A stretch of DNA of 54,020 bases from Paracoccaceae bacterium (GCA_016936395.1 JAFGXY010000032.1:1-54020); one strand, 5' to 3'; shown: positions 1-7,502, counted from the stretch's first letter. The notes: generated from the sequence alone by a model not told the origin. Numbers and translations: made by a program.

Positions 1-198
1 ATGTTCGGCCGCCCGGACTTCATGAAGCTGGTCATCTTGCTTCACCAGATCGAGGGTCGGTTCCTGTTCTCGATCAACGATCGGCCCGAGGTTCGAGACC
101 TGTTTGCCGGGTTCAATATCGAGCCCGTGGAGACCACCTACACCGTCGCCAAGGGCGGCGCGAAGCGTGTCGGAGAGCTCATTATCAGCAACGTTTGA
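1..198 (+). CDS. DNA adenine methylase, C-terminal part (5' end outside window)
   Basis: The frame is open from the first base, and the visible 65 residues match the C-terminal end of D12-class N6-adenine methylases (Dam/phage type). The diagnostic stretches are FSINDRPEVRDLF, with the SIND lead into the last strands, and the closing GGAKRVGELIISN. Such proteins are normally about 260-290 residues, so roughly three quarters, including the DPPY catalytic motif, would lie to the left. The ATG at base 1 is therefore probably an internal Met and not the start. Enzymes of this type are frequent on prophages and other mobile DNA. The gene ends 120 bases before the NifA site of nifB and shares no evident function with it. 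Family assignment is fairly sure. Whether the gene is intact cannot be seen. Confidence 0.75.
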   Translation: MFGRPDFMKLVILLHQIEGRFLFSINDRPEVRDLFAGFNIEPVETTYTVAKGGAKRVGELIISNV

Positions 199-240
199 GG
201 AGCGTTTAAACCGCGCTCAAACCGGCGCTCCGGGAGTGTG

Positions 241-275
241 CAAACCTTGTGTCTGGATTGCGCAAACCTTGTGTC
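241..275. repeat. Pair of 13-bp direct repeats upstream of nifB
   Basis: CAAACCTTGTGTC occurs at 241-253 and again at 263-275, exactly 22 bases (about two helical turns) apart. The pair lies between the methylase stop codon and the NifA site. The spacing would suit a regulator bound twice on one DNA face, but no known operator was recognised. Confidence 0.6.
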
Positions 276-317
276 GCGCTATAGGAATGTGGTGTTCCTG
301 ATCCTGCGGCCCCGCCT

Positions 318-333
318 TGTCGGCTCTGCGACA
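318..333 (+). promoter_or_regulatory. NifA upstream activator sequence
   Basis: The sequence is a perfect TGT-N10-ACA palindromic NifA site (TGT at 318-320, ACA at 331-333). Its centre lies about 85 bases before the transcription start predicted from the sigma-54 promoter at 386-401, the usual distance for NifA acting through DNA looping. It fixes nifB as a NifA target. Confidence 0.85.
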
Positions 334-351
334 AATGCGGCGACAAATGCG
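328..351 (+). repeat. 12-bp tandem duplication overlapping the NifA site
   Basis: GCGACAAATGCG is repeated head to tail at 328-339 and 340-351. The first copy supplies the ACA half of the NifA site, so the second copy creates an extra ACA half-site 12 bases further on that has no matching TGT at the right spacing. Confidence 0.6.
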
Positions 352-385
352 GCGCGATGGTGCGGCCAAACCCTGCAAACCCGCT

Positions 386-401
386 TGGCACGCTCTGTGC
401 T
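386..401 (+). promoter_or_regulatory. Sigma-54 (-24/-12) promoter of the nifB operon
   Basis: TGGCACGCTCTGTGCT fits the RpoN consensus TGGCACG-N4-TTGCW. The invariant GG (387-388) and GC (399-400) are separated by exactly 10 bases. Transcription would begin near 411-412, leaving a leader of about 35 bases with GGAGG at 435-439 ahead of the GTG at 447. This rules out the upstream ATG at 357 as the nifB start. Confidence 0.85.
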
Positions 402-446
402 GTGGCTTTCCTGAACCGCGATGTCAGAAAAGCTGGAGGGTATGCC

Positions 447-1940
447 GTGTCTGCCAAGGTCATCTCGCTGAACGGGCTTGCCATCGGCTCGAAGGATCAG
501 TTGAAATCCGAGCTTGCCGCCGAAGGGGCCGCGGGTGGCTGTTCGGCCTCCAGTTGCGGGTCAAAACAGGCCCCTGACGACATGGACCCGGCGACCTGGG
601 CCAAGGTCAAGGATCACCCCTGCTATTCCGAAGAGGCGCACCATTATTTTGCCCGGATGCATGTGGCGGTGGCGCCCGCCTGCAACATCCAGTGCAACTA
701 CTGCAACCGCAAATACGACTGCGCCAATGAAAGCCGCCCCGGCGTGGTGTCGGAACGGCTGACGCCGGAACAGGCGGCGCGCAAGGTGATTGCGGTGGCC
801 AACAAGGTGCCGCAGCTTTCGGTGCTGGGCATCGCCGGGCCGGGCGACGCGGTGTACGACTGGGAAAAGACCAAGCAGACCTTCCGGCTTGTCACCCAGC
901 AGATCCCCGACATCAAGCTGTGCCTCAGTTCCAACGGGCTGGCGCTGCCCGACCACATAGACGAGATCGCCGCGATGAATGTCGATCATGTCACGCTGAC
1001 GATCAACATGCTGGACCCCGAGGTGGGCGCGCAGATCTATCCATGGATATTCTATCGCCGCGAACGGATCTGGGGGATCGAGGCCAGCCGTATTCTGCAC
1101 GAACGGCAGATGCTGGCGCTGGATATGCTGGTGGCGCGCGGAATTCTGGTCAAGGTCAACTCGGTGCTGATCCCCGGCATCAACGACGCCCATCTGATCG
1201 AGGTGAACCGTGAGGTGAAGCGGCGCGGGGCATTCTTGCACAACATCATGCCGCTGATCTCGGCCCCCGAACATGGCACCCATTTCGGGCTGACCGGCCA
1301 GCGCGGGCCCAATGCGGCGGAGTTGCGCGCGGTGCAAGAGGCCTGTGCGGGCGGGGCCAATCTGATGAAGCATTGCCGCCAGTGCCGCGCCGACGCAGTG
1401 GGCCTGCTGGGCGAGGATCGCGGGCAAGATTTCACCCTCGACCTGCTGCCCGAAGAGGTGGCCTATCAGCCCGAGGGTCGCGAGGTCTATCGCGACTGGG
1501 TCAGCAAGGAACGCGAGGACCGTCGCGCCGCCGCGCAAGGCGCGCAGGCGCAGACCGATGGGGTGGTGGCCCCGTCCGCGCTGCTGGTCGCGGTGGCGAC
1601 CCAAGGCGGCGGCCGGATCAACCAGCATTTCGGCCATGCCACCGAATTTCAGGTGTTCGAGGTCGATGCCAGCGGGGTGCGCTTTGCCTTTCACCGGCGC
1701 TGCAACAATTATTGCGTCGGCGGCGTGGGCGAGGATGACAAACTGGATCAGGTGATCGCGGCGTTGGACGGCATCGACATCATCCTGTGCGCCAAGATCG
1801 GCGACTGCCCGCGCGAAAGCCTTGCCGAGGCCGGGATCACGGTGATCGTCGATCATGCCTTTGACTATATCGAAACCGGCGTCAGCGCGGTTTATCGCGA
1901 CCGTATGGCCGCGGTGGCAGCCAAGGCGCAAACCGCATGA
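447..1940 (+). CDS. nifB: Nitrogenase cofactor biosynthesis protein NifB
   Basis: NifB is the radical SAM enzyme that fuses [4Fe-4S] clusters and inserts carbide and sulfide to make NifB-co, the precursor of the nitrogenase FeMo cofactor. The 497-residue product has the N-terminal GGCSASSCGS segment (about 30-39), a radical SAM CxxxCxxC motif (C79, C83, C86 in CNIQCNYCNRKYDC), and a C-terminal NifX/NafY-type cofactor-binding domain (about 378-490, with GGGRINQHFGHA). The GTG at 447 was chosen because it has GGAGG 7 bases upstream and lies just downstream of the sigma-54 promoter. An in-frame ATG at 357 would start before the promoter. nifZ and nifT follow in the same operon, and expression should need NifA and fixation conditions. 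Confidence 0.97.
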   Translation: MSAKVISLNGLAIGSKDQLKSELAAEGAAGGCSASSCGSKQAPDDMDPATWAKVKDHPCYSEEAHHYFARMHVAVAPACNIQCNYCNRKYDCANESRPGVVSERLTPEQAARKVIAVANKVPQLSVLGIAGPGDAVYDWEKTKQTFRLVTQQIPDIKLCLSSNGLALPDHIDEIAAMNVDHVTLTINMLDPEVGAQIYPWIFYRRERIWGIEASRILHERQMLALDMLVARGILVKVNSVLIPGINDAHLIEVNREVKRRGAFLHNIMPLISAPEHGTHFGLTGQRGPNAAELRAVQEACAGGANLMKHCRQCRADAVGLLGEDRGQDFTLDLLPEEVAYQPEGREVYRDWVSKEREDRRAAAQGAQAQTDGVVAPSALLVAVATQGGGRINQHFGHATEFQVFEVDASGVRFAFHRRCNNYCVGGVGEDDKLDQVIAALDGIDIILCAKIGDCPRESLAEAGITVIVDHAFDYIETGVSAVYRDRMAAVAAKAQTA

Positions 1941-1976
1941 TCGGGCTGCTGTCAGACCACTGCAAGGGAGGCTGCG

Positions 1977-2333
1977 ATGTCCACCGATGACCGCGAGATC
2001 GAGGTTTACCGCGCCCCGACCTATCTGCCCGGCGACAAGGTGATTGCCCGCAAGACCGTGAAGAACGATGGCACCATGGCAGGGCGCGAGATTGGCGAGG
2101 TGGTGGTCAAGAAGGGCGACACCGGTTACGTCCGCGACATCGGCGTGTTCCTCAGCCAGTTCTACATCTACGGCGTCGATTTCGTCGCGCGCGGCGCCAT
2201 TGTCGGGATGCGCGAGCGTGAGATCACCGCCTGTGGCCCGCAAACCTCGCGCGCCGAGGGCGGGCGGGTTCTGCAATCCCACATCGTCACCCGCGACATG
2301 CTGACCCAAAGCACAAAGGACCCCATCCGATGA
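1977..2333 (+). CDS. nifZ: NifZ family protein
   Basis: The 118-residue protein has the NifZ core. PGDKVIARKTVKNDGT (about 19-34) is followed by GEVVVKKGDTGYVRDIGVFL and a GMREREI segment. NifZ works as a chaperone in maturation of the MoFe protein, helping conversion of the second P-cluster precursor. An AGGGAG lies 6 bases before the ATG. The gene starts 36 bases after nifB and overlaps nifT by 4 bases (ATGA), so it belongs to the nifB transcript. The C-terminal 40 residues, after the conserved core, are less typical of the family. Confidence 0.93.
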   Translation: MSTDDREIEVYRAPTYLPGDKVIARKTVKNDGTMAGREIGEVVVKKGDTGYVRDIGVFLSQFYIYGVDFVARGAIVGMREREITACGPQTSRAEGGRVLQSHIVTRDMLTQSTKDPIR

Positions 2334-2545
2334 AACTGATGCTGCGTCAGACCCCGAAAGGGCTGGAGGCCTATGTGCCGAAGAAAGACCTTGAAGCGAT
2401 GGTGGTCGCGCAGGAACATCCCGATCTGTGGGGCGGCTGGGCGCGGCTGTCGAACGGCTGGGTGTTTGCGATGCCAAGTTTTGACACGCCGCCGACCCTG
2501 CCGACCACGGTCGAGGCGCGCAAGATTTCGGGTGATGACGCATGA
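2330..2545 (+). CDS. nifT: NifT/FixU family protein
   Basis: This 71-residue protein matches NifT/FixU in length and pattern: MKLMLRQ at the start, YVPKKDLE at about 15-22, LWGGWARLSNGW in the middle, and a closing LPTTVEARKI. NifT genes usually follow nifB-nifZ or nifHDK, and their biochemical role is unknown, with deletions often giving little phenotype. The start overlaps the nifZ stop by 4 bases and its own stop overlaps the next gene in the same way, which points to translational coupling along the operon. Confidence 0.93.
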   Translation: MKLMLRQTPKGLEAYVPKKDLEAMVVAQEHPDLWGGWARLSNGWVFAMPSFDTPPTLPTTVEARKISGDDA

Positions 2546-3387
2546 GCCGCGACGATCACGCTGTTCTGGACGCCGCGCTCGACGAGGTGGCGGCGGGGCA
2601 GCGCATTGCCTATCTTGGCCCGCAGGTCTCGGCCCTGTCCGGTGGCTTGGTGCCCGGCACGCCCGGCGATCTGTGCAAACTGCTTGAGGCCGAGGTGCGG
2701 GTGCCGCGGCGCGCGTCGGGCGATCTGTGGGCGGTGGCGCAATACATCGAAAGCCGCAAGTTCCGCGCCAGCCTTGACGCCATGGTGCGCCGCGCCTTTG
2801 CCCATCCGCCCCAGCAGGCCAATCCGGTGCATGACTGGCTGGCCCATATCCGCCCGCCGATGGTGGTGGACACCTGGTATGACGACACGCTGCTGACCGC
2901 CTTTGGCCAGCGGGGCAGCGACTGGGGTCTGGCGCAGGGCGTCACCCGGGTGGGTGGTCTGGTCGATGCCTTCACCCGCGCCTATGATGCAACGGGGGCC
3001 GAGGTGGCAGCCCCCGATCCGGTCTGGCCGACGCTGATCTACAAGCCCTATGGCCTTGCCCGACCGGGGTCGTCGTTCCTGATGTCGGACAGCGACTATG
3101 TCGAGGTGCTGACCGAGATCGACATCCAGACCCCGATCCCCGCCGAGGTGCAGCGCCGCCGCACCAACCGCCCGTTCCTGTTTCTGGGCTGCCGCTTTGA
3201 TGATCAGTTGTTGCGCATCTATGCCCGCCAGATCTCCAAACGCTCAGGCCCCGGCCATATCGCGCTGTTGCCCGGACCGATCAGCCGGATGGAGGCCAAG
3301 TTTCTGGACGAGCTTGATATCCGTCGCCTTGACCTTGACCTTGACGCGCTGACCGCAAGGCTTTGCGCCCTGCCGCAGGACAGCTGA
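2542..3387 (+). CDS. SIR2-like domain protein of the nif operon
   Basis: The 281-residue protein has features of the SIR2_2-type NAD-binding fold: RIAYLGPQVS near residue 22 (the usual GAGxS-like nucleotide loop), YKPYGLARPGSSFLMSDSDY (about 168-187) where SIR2 proteins carry the HG...LT..DY segment, and FLFLGCRFDDQLLRIY (about 213-228) as in FLGYSFNDPLL. The classical deacetylase zinc finger is not evident, so NAD hydrolysis, ADP-ribosyl transfer or pure binding are all possible. It overlaps nifT by 4 bases (ATGA) and is the last gene before a convergent tetR gene, so it is almost certainly co-expressed under NifA control. Its role in fixation is unknown. Regulation by ADP-ribose or NAD chemistry is only a suggestion. 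Confidence 0.78.
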   Translation: MSRDDHAVLDAALDEVAAGQRIAYLGPQVSALSGGLVPGTPGDLCKLLEAEVRVPRRASGDLWAVAQYIESRKFRASLDAMVRRAFAHPPQQANPVHDWLAHIRPPMVVDTWYDDTLLTAFGQRGSDWGLAQGVTRVGGLVDAFTRAYDATGAEVAAPDPVWPTLIYKPYGLARPGSSFLMSDSDYVEVLTEIDIQTPIPAEVQRRRTNRPFLFLGCRFDDQLLRIYARQISKRSGPGHIALLPGPISRMEAKFLDELDIRRLDLDLDALTARLCALPQDS

Positions 3388-3399
3388 GGCGAAAGGCCA

Positions 3400-4077
3400 T
3401 CAAGGCTGGGCGCTTGCGGGCTTTGCACCGACCGCCGGTTCGGGGCTGGGCGGGTCTTGCGGCAACGTCCCTGCCTGTGCTGCGGTCAGGTTCGACAGCA
3501 CCACGGCGATCATGCGTTCAATCTGTTCGGTCGGCACGCCCGAGATCCGCCTTTCCAGACCCAGAAGCACGATGCCATGCACCGATGAGAACAGCGCCCG
3601 CGTCATCAGGTCGATCTGGGCCGGCGGCCAATCCGGAAAGATCTGGCGCAAGGGGGCTGCAATGATCGCAAACAGCTTGGCCAGTTCGGCAAGATACCAG
3701 TCGGGCACCGCGGCATCGGTCGACATTTCCAGATCGAACAGCGCGCGCCATGACCGGGTGTTGGTCGCGGCAAAGTGCAGATAGGCCTGCGACATGGTGA
3801 TCAGCGCGTCACGCGGCGGCAGTGGGCGCGCCGCAAGCGAGGCCGTCACGGCCCGCCCCAACTGCTGAAATGTGCGGCCGTTCACCGCCATCACCAGATC
3901 GGTCAGATCGGCAAAGACGTTGTAGATAGCCCCCACCGAACAGCCTGCCTCGGCCGCCAGATCGCGGGCTTTGAGTGCAGGCAGCCCCTGTTCGGCGATC
4001 ACCCGCTCGGCAATATCGGTCAGGCGCGTGCGCAGGTCTTCGCGGCGGGCTTGTGTCCTTGTTGGTGTCGTGGCCAT
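3400..4077 (-). CDS. TetR/AcrR family transcriptional regulator
   Basis: The 225-residue product has a TetR-type N-terminal helix-turn-helix at about 36-58 (LKARDLAAEAGCSVGAIYNV), followed by an all-helical ligand and dimer domain and a Pro/Ala-rich tail. The C-terminal half (SWRALFDLEM, then SVHGIVLLGLERRI) resembles the TetR_C_33/WHG group. The gene ends 12 bases from the end of the convergent SIR2-like gene and lies immediately downstream of the enolase-superfamily gene on the same strand. It may control that gene or the TetA-like pump beyond it. No operator was identified. Confidence 0.9.
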   Translation of the reverse strand: MATTPTRTQARREDLRTRLTDIAERVIAEQGLPALKARDLAAEAGCSVGAIYNVFADLTDLVMAVNGRTFQQLGRAVTASLAARPLPPRDALITMSQAYLHFAATNTRSWRALFDLEMSTDAAVPDWYLAELAKLFAIIAAPLRQIFPDWPPAQIDLMTRALFSSVHGIVLLGLERRISGVPTEQIERMIAVVLSNLTAAQAGTLPQDPPSPEPAVGAKPASAQP

Positions 4078-4131
4078 CGCTTGTCCAGTGAACTTTGTTC
4101 AAGGATAGCCTGCGCCCGGGCAAAGCGCAAA

Positions 4132-5379
4132 TCAGGTCTTGAGGGGCAAGCCTGCGGGCGCGCCGCCCTCAAACCGGTTGCCGTTGGAATAATCGCACGG
4201 GGCCTCTTGCATCTGCAAATGCAGCGCGGTGCCGGTATAGGGGTGGGCGCGGGCCAGATCCTCGTCAAAGTCGATGCCCAGACCGGGGGCTTCGGGCGGC
4301 AGGATATAGCCTGCTTCCCATGTGATGCTGTGGCGGATCAGCCTTTGATGAAACGCGCCGCCGGTCTCGATCGTCTCGGCCATCAGCAGGTTGGGGATTG
4401 CGGTGGCAAGGTGGATGTTCGCCGCCCATTCCACCGGCCCGGCGTAAAGATGCGGGGCGATTTCCGCGTTGAACACCTCGGCCATGGCGCTGATCTTCCT
4501 GGCCTCCCAGATGCCGCCGACGCGGCCAAGCGCGGGTTGCAGGATCTTGACGCCGCCCAGACGCAACAGGGCGCCGAACTCGGCCTTGGTGGTCAGCCGC
4601 TCGCCGGTGGCGAGGGGCACGCGAACCTGCCGCGCCACTTCGGCAAACTCGGCCAGATTGTCGGGCGGGATCGGCTCTTCATACCACAGCGGATTGTAGG
4701 GCTCCAATTCGCGGCCCAGGCGAATTGCCCCTGCGGTGGTGAACTGGCCATGGGTGCCAAAGAGCAGATCGACGCGGTCGCCCACCGCCGCACGGATGGC
4801 GCGGCAGAAGGCGACCGAGCGGCTGATGTCGGACAGCGCCGGCTGATGCCCGCCGCGGATGGTATAGGGGCCGGCGGGATCGAACTTCACCGCCGTGAAA
4901 CCCAGGTCCATGAAGCGCAAGGCGGCCGTGGCGGCGGCATCGGGGTCGACCCAGAAGTCGGGGGTTTCATGGCCCGGTTCGGGGTAAAGATAGGTATAGC
5001 TGCGGACGCGGTCGTTCATCCGCCCGCCCAGAAGCGCCCAGACCGGGCGGTTGCGGGCCTTGCCCAGAATATCCCAGCAGGCGATCTCCAGCCCCGAAAA
5101 CGCCCCCATTACGGTCAGGTCAGGGCGCTGGGTGAAGCCCGACGAATAGGCGCGGCGGAACATCAGCTCGATGTTTTCGGGGTTTTCGCCGGCCATGTGG
5201 CGCGAGAACACATCTTCGATCACCGCAATCATGGCCTTGGGGCCGACGCTGGAGGCATAGCATTCGCCATAGCCGACAATACCGCAGGCGGTGGTCAGCT
5301 TGGGAAAGATCCAGTAGCGTCCGCCCCAGCCGGGAAATGGCGGGGCGACGATGAAGATCTCAAGATCTTGCAGCTTCAT
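4132..5379 (-). CDS. Enolase-superfamily (mandelate racemase/muconate lactonizing) enzyme, probable sugar-acid dehydratase type
   Basis: The 415-residue length and layout fit the MR/MLE branch. An N-terminal capping domain is followed by a barrel with VKFDPAGPY (164-172), LWYEEPIPPD (231-240) and LATGER (257-261). E234 or E235 and E260 are the expected second and third magnesium ligands. At the first ligand position, where galactonate dehydratases read VDFHGR, this protein reads LFGTHGQ (206-212), so the usual Asp appears to be Gly or Thr, with H210 kept. The C-terminal barrel has APHLYAGPVE. Substrate cannot be told; acid-sugar dehydration or cycloisomerisation are family possibilities. It lies between a TetA-like pump and tetR. 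Confidence 0.82.
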   Translation of the reverse strand: MKLQDLEIFIVAPPFPGWGGRYWIFPKLTTACGIVGYGECYASSVGPKAMIAVIEDVFSRHMAGENPENIELMFRRAYSSGFTQRPDLTVMGAFSGLEIACWDILGKARNRPVWALLGGRMNDRVRSYTYLYPEPGHETPDFWVDPDAAATAALRFMDLGFTAVKFDPAGPYTIRGGHQPALSDISRSVAFCRAIRAAVGDRVDLLFGTHGQFTTAGAIRLGRELEPYNPLWYEEPIPPDNLAEFAEVARQVRVPLATGERLTTKAEFGALLRLGGVKILQPALGRVGGIWEARKISAMAEVFNAEIAPHLYAGPVEWAANIHLATAIPNLLMAETIETGGAFHQRLIRHSITWEAGYILPPEAPGLGIDFDEDLARAHPYTGTALHLQMQEAPCDYSNGNRFEGGAPAGLPLKT

Positions 5380-5405
5380 GTCCGCGGTCCTTTGTATGGC
5401 AAGCG

Positions 5406-5460
5406 CCGGGGGGCTTCGCGCCCCCCGGACCCCCCGCGGGGTATTTGAGCCAAGAGGAAA
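5406..5460 (+). repeat. Dispersed intergenic repeat, copy 1 (hairpin plus conserved tail)
   Basis: A 9-bp stem (CCGGGGGGC at 5406-5414 with GCCCCCCGG at 5420-5428, loop TTCGC) is followed by a C-rich stretch and the tail GGGTATTTGAGCCAAGAGG (end at about 5460 with AAA). The same arrangement recurs at 27295-27343, and the tail alone at 52348-52371. Confidence 0.8.
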
Positions 5461-5475
5461 CCCCGGCGCGATGGG

Positions 5476-6741
5476 TCAGGGGTGGGTCTGGTTTGGGACG
5501 GGCGAGTGGCGGTTCCTGGTTGTCATGCGGGGGCCGAGCACATGCAGCGCGATGCAGGCCAGCATCATGACGGCGGCCAGAAGGAAGGGTGCGCCGGGCG
5601 CAAAGACCGGGGCATCGGCCTTGGTGAACAGGCTGAAGGTGGTGGTCATGATCAACGGCGAGGTGATCATGGCGATGGCGTTCAGGCTGGCCAGCACGCC
5701 CTGAAGCTCACCCTGCGCATCAGCGGGGGCCGAGCGGCTGGCCAGCGCCTGCAGCGACGGGGTGACGGCGCCGCCAAGGGCGGTGAGCGGCGTGATGATC
5801 AGGGCGAGCGTTGGCGAGGTGACCAGCCCGAGGGCGGTGAGGGTGATGACATCGACCCACATGCCGTAATGCGCGGCACGGTGTTCGCCCCAGGCCTTGA
5901 TCATCGGACCCACCAGCAGCGCCTGACCGAAGGCAAAGCTGACGCCGTAAACCGCAAGCGAGATGCCGACCATGGCACTGTCCCAGCCAAAGCGGGCCTG
6001 ACCGTAATAGGCCCAGACGCTTGGATAGACGTTCATCGCGATGCCGAGGATCAGAAAGCAGGCCAGCGTCAGGCGCACGCCGGGCAGTTTGACCACCGCG
6101 CGCAAGGCCCCCAGCGGGTTGGCGCGCTTGAGCGAAAAGGCCCGGCGGGTGGCGTCGGTCACGGTTTCGGGCAGGACCAGCGCGCCGAAGATCAGGTTGG
6201 CGACGGCAAGGGCCGAGGCGGCGTAGAATGGCGCGCGGGTGTCGATGCCCGCCAGAAGCCCGCCGATCAGCGGGCCCAGCACGAAGCCGACGCCAAAGCC
6301 CGCGCCGATCAGACCAAAGCGCGCGCCGCGCTGGTCGGGCGGGGTGATATCGGCGATATAGGCGGTGGCGGTGGAATAGGTGGCGGCGGTGATTCCCGCG
6401 ACGATGCGGGCGGCCAGCAGCACCCAGATCGTGCTGGCGGTCGCCATCACCAGATAGTCGGCGGCCATGATGATGAGCGAGAGCAGCAGCACCGGGCGGC
6501 GGCCATAGCGGTCGGACAATGACCCCAGCACCGGGCCGAACAGGAATTGCATGACGGCAAACGAGGTGGCCAGCACGCCCCCCCACAGGGCGGCATCGGC
6601 AAGGCTGTTGCCTGTCACCTCGCGGATCAGGTCGGGCATGACCGGAAAGATCAGGCCGATGCCGATGGCATCGAGCGTGACGGTGGCAAGGATGAAGGTC
6701 AGCGCGAGTTTTGGCGTCTTTGGTGCGGCAAGCTGAGGCAT
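5476..6741 (-). CDS. TetA-like MFS efflux transporter (DHA1 family)
   Basis: The 421-residue membrane protein has twelve predicted hydrophobic segments. Its N-terminus LDAIGIGLIFPVMP (23-36) is very like that of tetracycline/H+ antiporters, and MFS motif A GSLSDRYGRRP is at 73-83. Motif C-like glycines occur in GAGFGVGFVLGPLIGG. Proteins of this type export drugs by proton antiport. A specific tetracycline function cannot be claimed from sequence, since many Rhodobacteraceae carry TetA relatives of unknown substrate. It starts 38 bases after the end of the alpha/beta hydrolase gene and precedes the enolase-like gene. Confidence 0.9.
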   Translation of the reverse strand: MPQLAAPKTPKLALTFILATVTLDAIGIGLIFPVMPDLIREVTGNSLADAALWGGVLATSFAVMQFLFGPVLGSLSDRYGRRPVLLLSLIIMAADYLVMATASTIWVLLAARIVAGITAATYSTATAYIADITPPDQRGARFGLIGAGFGVGFVLGPLIGGLLAGIDTRAPFYAASALAVANLIFGALVLPETVTDATRRAFSLKRANPLGALRAVVKLPGVRLTLACFLILGIAMNVYPSVWAYYGQARFGWDSAMVGISLAVYGVSFAFGQALLVGPMIKAWGEHRAAHYGMWVDVITLTALGLVTSPTLALIITPLTALGGAVTPSLQALASRSAPADAQGELQGVLASLNAIAMITSPLIMTTTFSLFTKADAPVFAPGAPFLLAAVMMLACIALHVLGPRMTTRNRHSPVPNQTHP

Positions 6742-6779
6742 GGTGTGATCCGGCCCCGGTGCGGGGTGTTGGCCGCAGC

Positions 6780-7502
6780 TTAGGGGTTGGGCAGGGTCTG
6801 TGCAATCGCGTGCAGGCGGGCGGCAAGGGCGTCGGGGCAGGCGAAGAACGGCGAGTGTGAGGCGGGCAGGGTGCTGTGATGGCCGGGGGCGAAGCCTTGC
6901 GCCATGGCCGCCTGATACTCGGGCGGGATGGCGCGGTCATCGGTGCACCGGATGTAGTGGCGCGGCAGCGATTGCGAGCGCGCGGTCAGGGTCAGCGCGG
7001 TTTCCTGCGGCCGGATCGGCTCGGGCGTCAGGCACAGCGCGGCAAGGGTTTGCGCCTGTGGGTCGCAATCATGGTAGAACAGCGCGTTGGTCTGGGCCGG
7101 GTCGAAGATCAGGGTCGTGCGGGTGGCATCGACGCGGATCGCCGGAAGCAGCGGTTGCCGGGGTGCCGCCCTGCGCATGTCGGCCAGCGACAGCCCCGAC
7201 ACCGGCGCATAGGCACAGACGTAGACCAGTGCCGCAATATGGGTCGGGTCATGTTCGGCGGCGGCGGTGATCGGGTAGCCTGCCATCGAGTGACCGACGA
7301 CGAGGGTCGGTCGGTCCAGCGCCGCGCAGATCGCGCTTGCATAGCCGTCCAGCGTCACCTGATCTGCGGGGGTGTGATCGCGGCCATGGCTGGGCAGGTC
7401 GATGGCGCGGGCGGCGTGGCCAAGGGCGGCCAGCGCCGGGATGACCCGGTGCCAGCACCATGCACCGTGGCTTGAGCCGTGGATCAGCAGGAAATCAGAC
7501 AT
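6780..7502 (-). CDS. Alpha/beta hydrolase (esterase/hydroxynitrile-lyase-like)
   Basis: The 240-residue protein has LLIHGSSHGAWCW (5-17, oxyanion region), the nucleophile elbow GHSMAG with S72, an acid in CTDDRAIPP and a final histidine in PASHSPFF. The lack of a separate long cap and the HGSSHGAWCW start put it in the plant MES/hydroxynitrile-lyase-like group of small esterases. Its start overlaps the end of the pcaD-like gene by 8 bases, so it is the last member of the coupled five-gene run. The substrate is unknown. Confidence 0.88.
   Translation of the reverse strand: MSDFLLIHGSSHGAWCWHRVIPALAALGHAARAIDLPSHGRDHTPADQVTLDGYASAICAALDRPTLVVGHSMAGYPITAAAEHDPTHIAALVYVCAYAPVSGLSLADMRRAAPRQPLLPAIRVDATRTTLIFDPAQTNALFYHDCDPQAQTLAALCLTPEPIRPQETALTLTARSQSLPRHYIRCTDDRAIPPEYQAAMAQGFAPGHHSTLPASHSPFFACPDALAARLHAIAQTLPNP

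Noticed and set aside
357..446. ATG 357 as the nifB start
   Set aside because: The sigma-54 promoter at 386-401 lies downstream of it and it has no ribosome site. GTG 447 fits all signals.
561..2543. A 660-codon open frame on the minus strand opposite nifB, nifZ and nifT
   Set aside because: It is a shadow frame in G+C-rich DNA. The plus-strand genes have clear families, operon overlaps and a promoter, while the minus frame has no recognisable domain and is rich in His, Arg and Ala as shadow frames are.
3775..5448. A 557-codon plus-strand open frame opposite tetR and the enolase-superfamily gene
   Set aside because: No domain or ribosome site, and composition typical of antisense reading. 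The opposite strand encodes two recognisable proteins.
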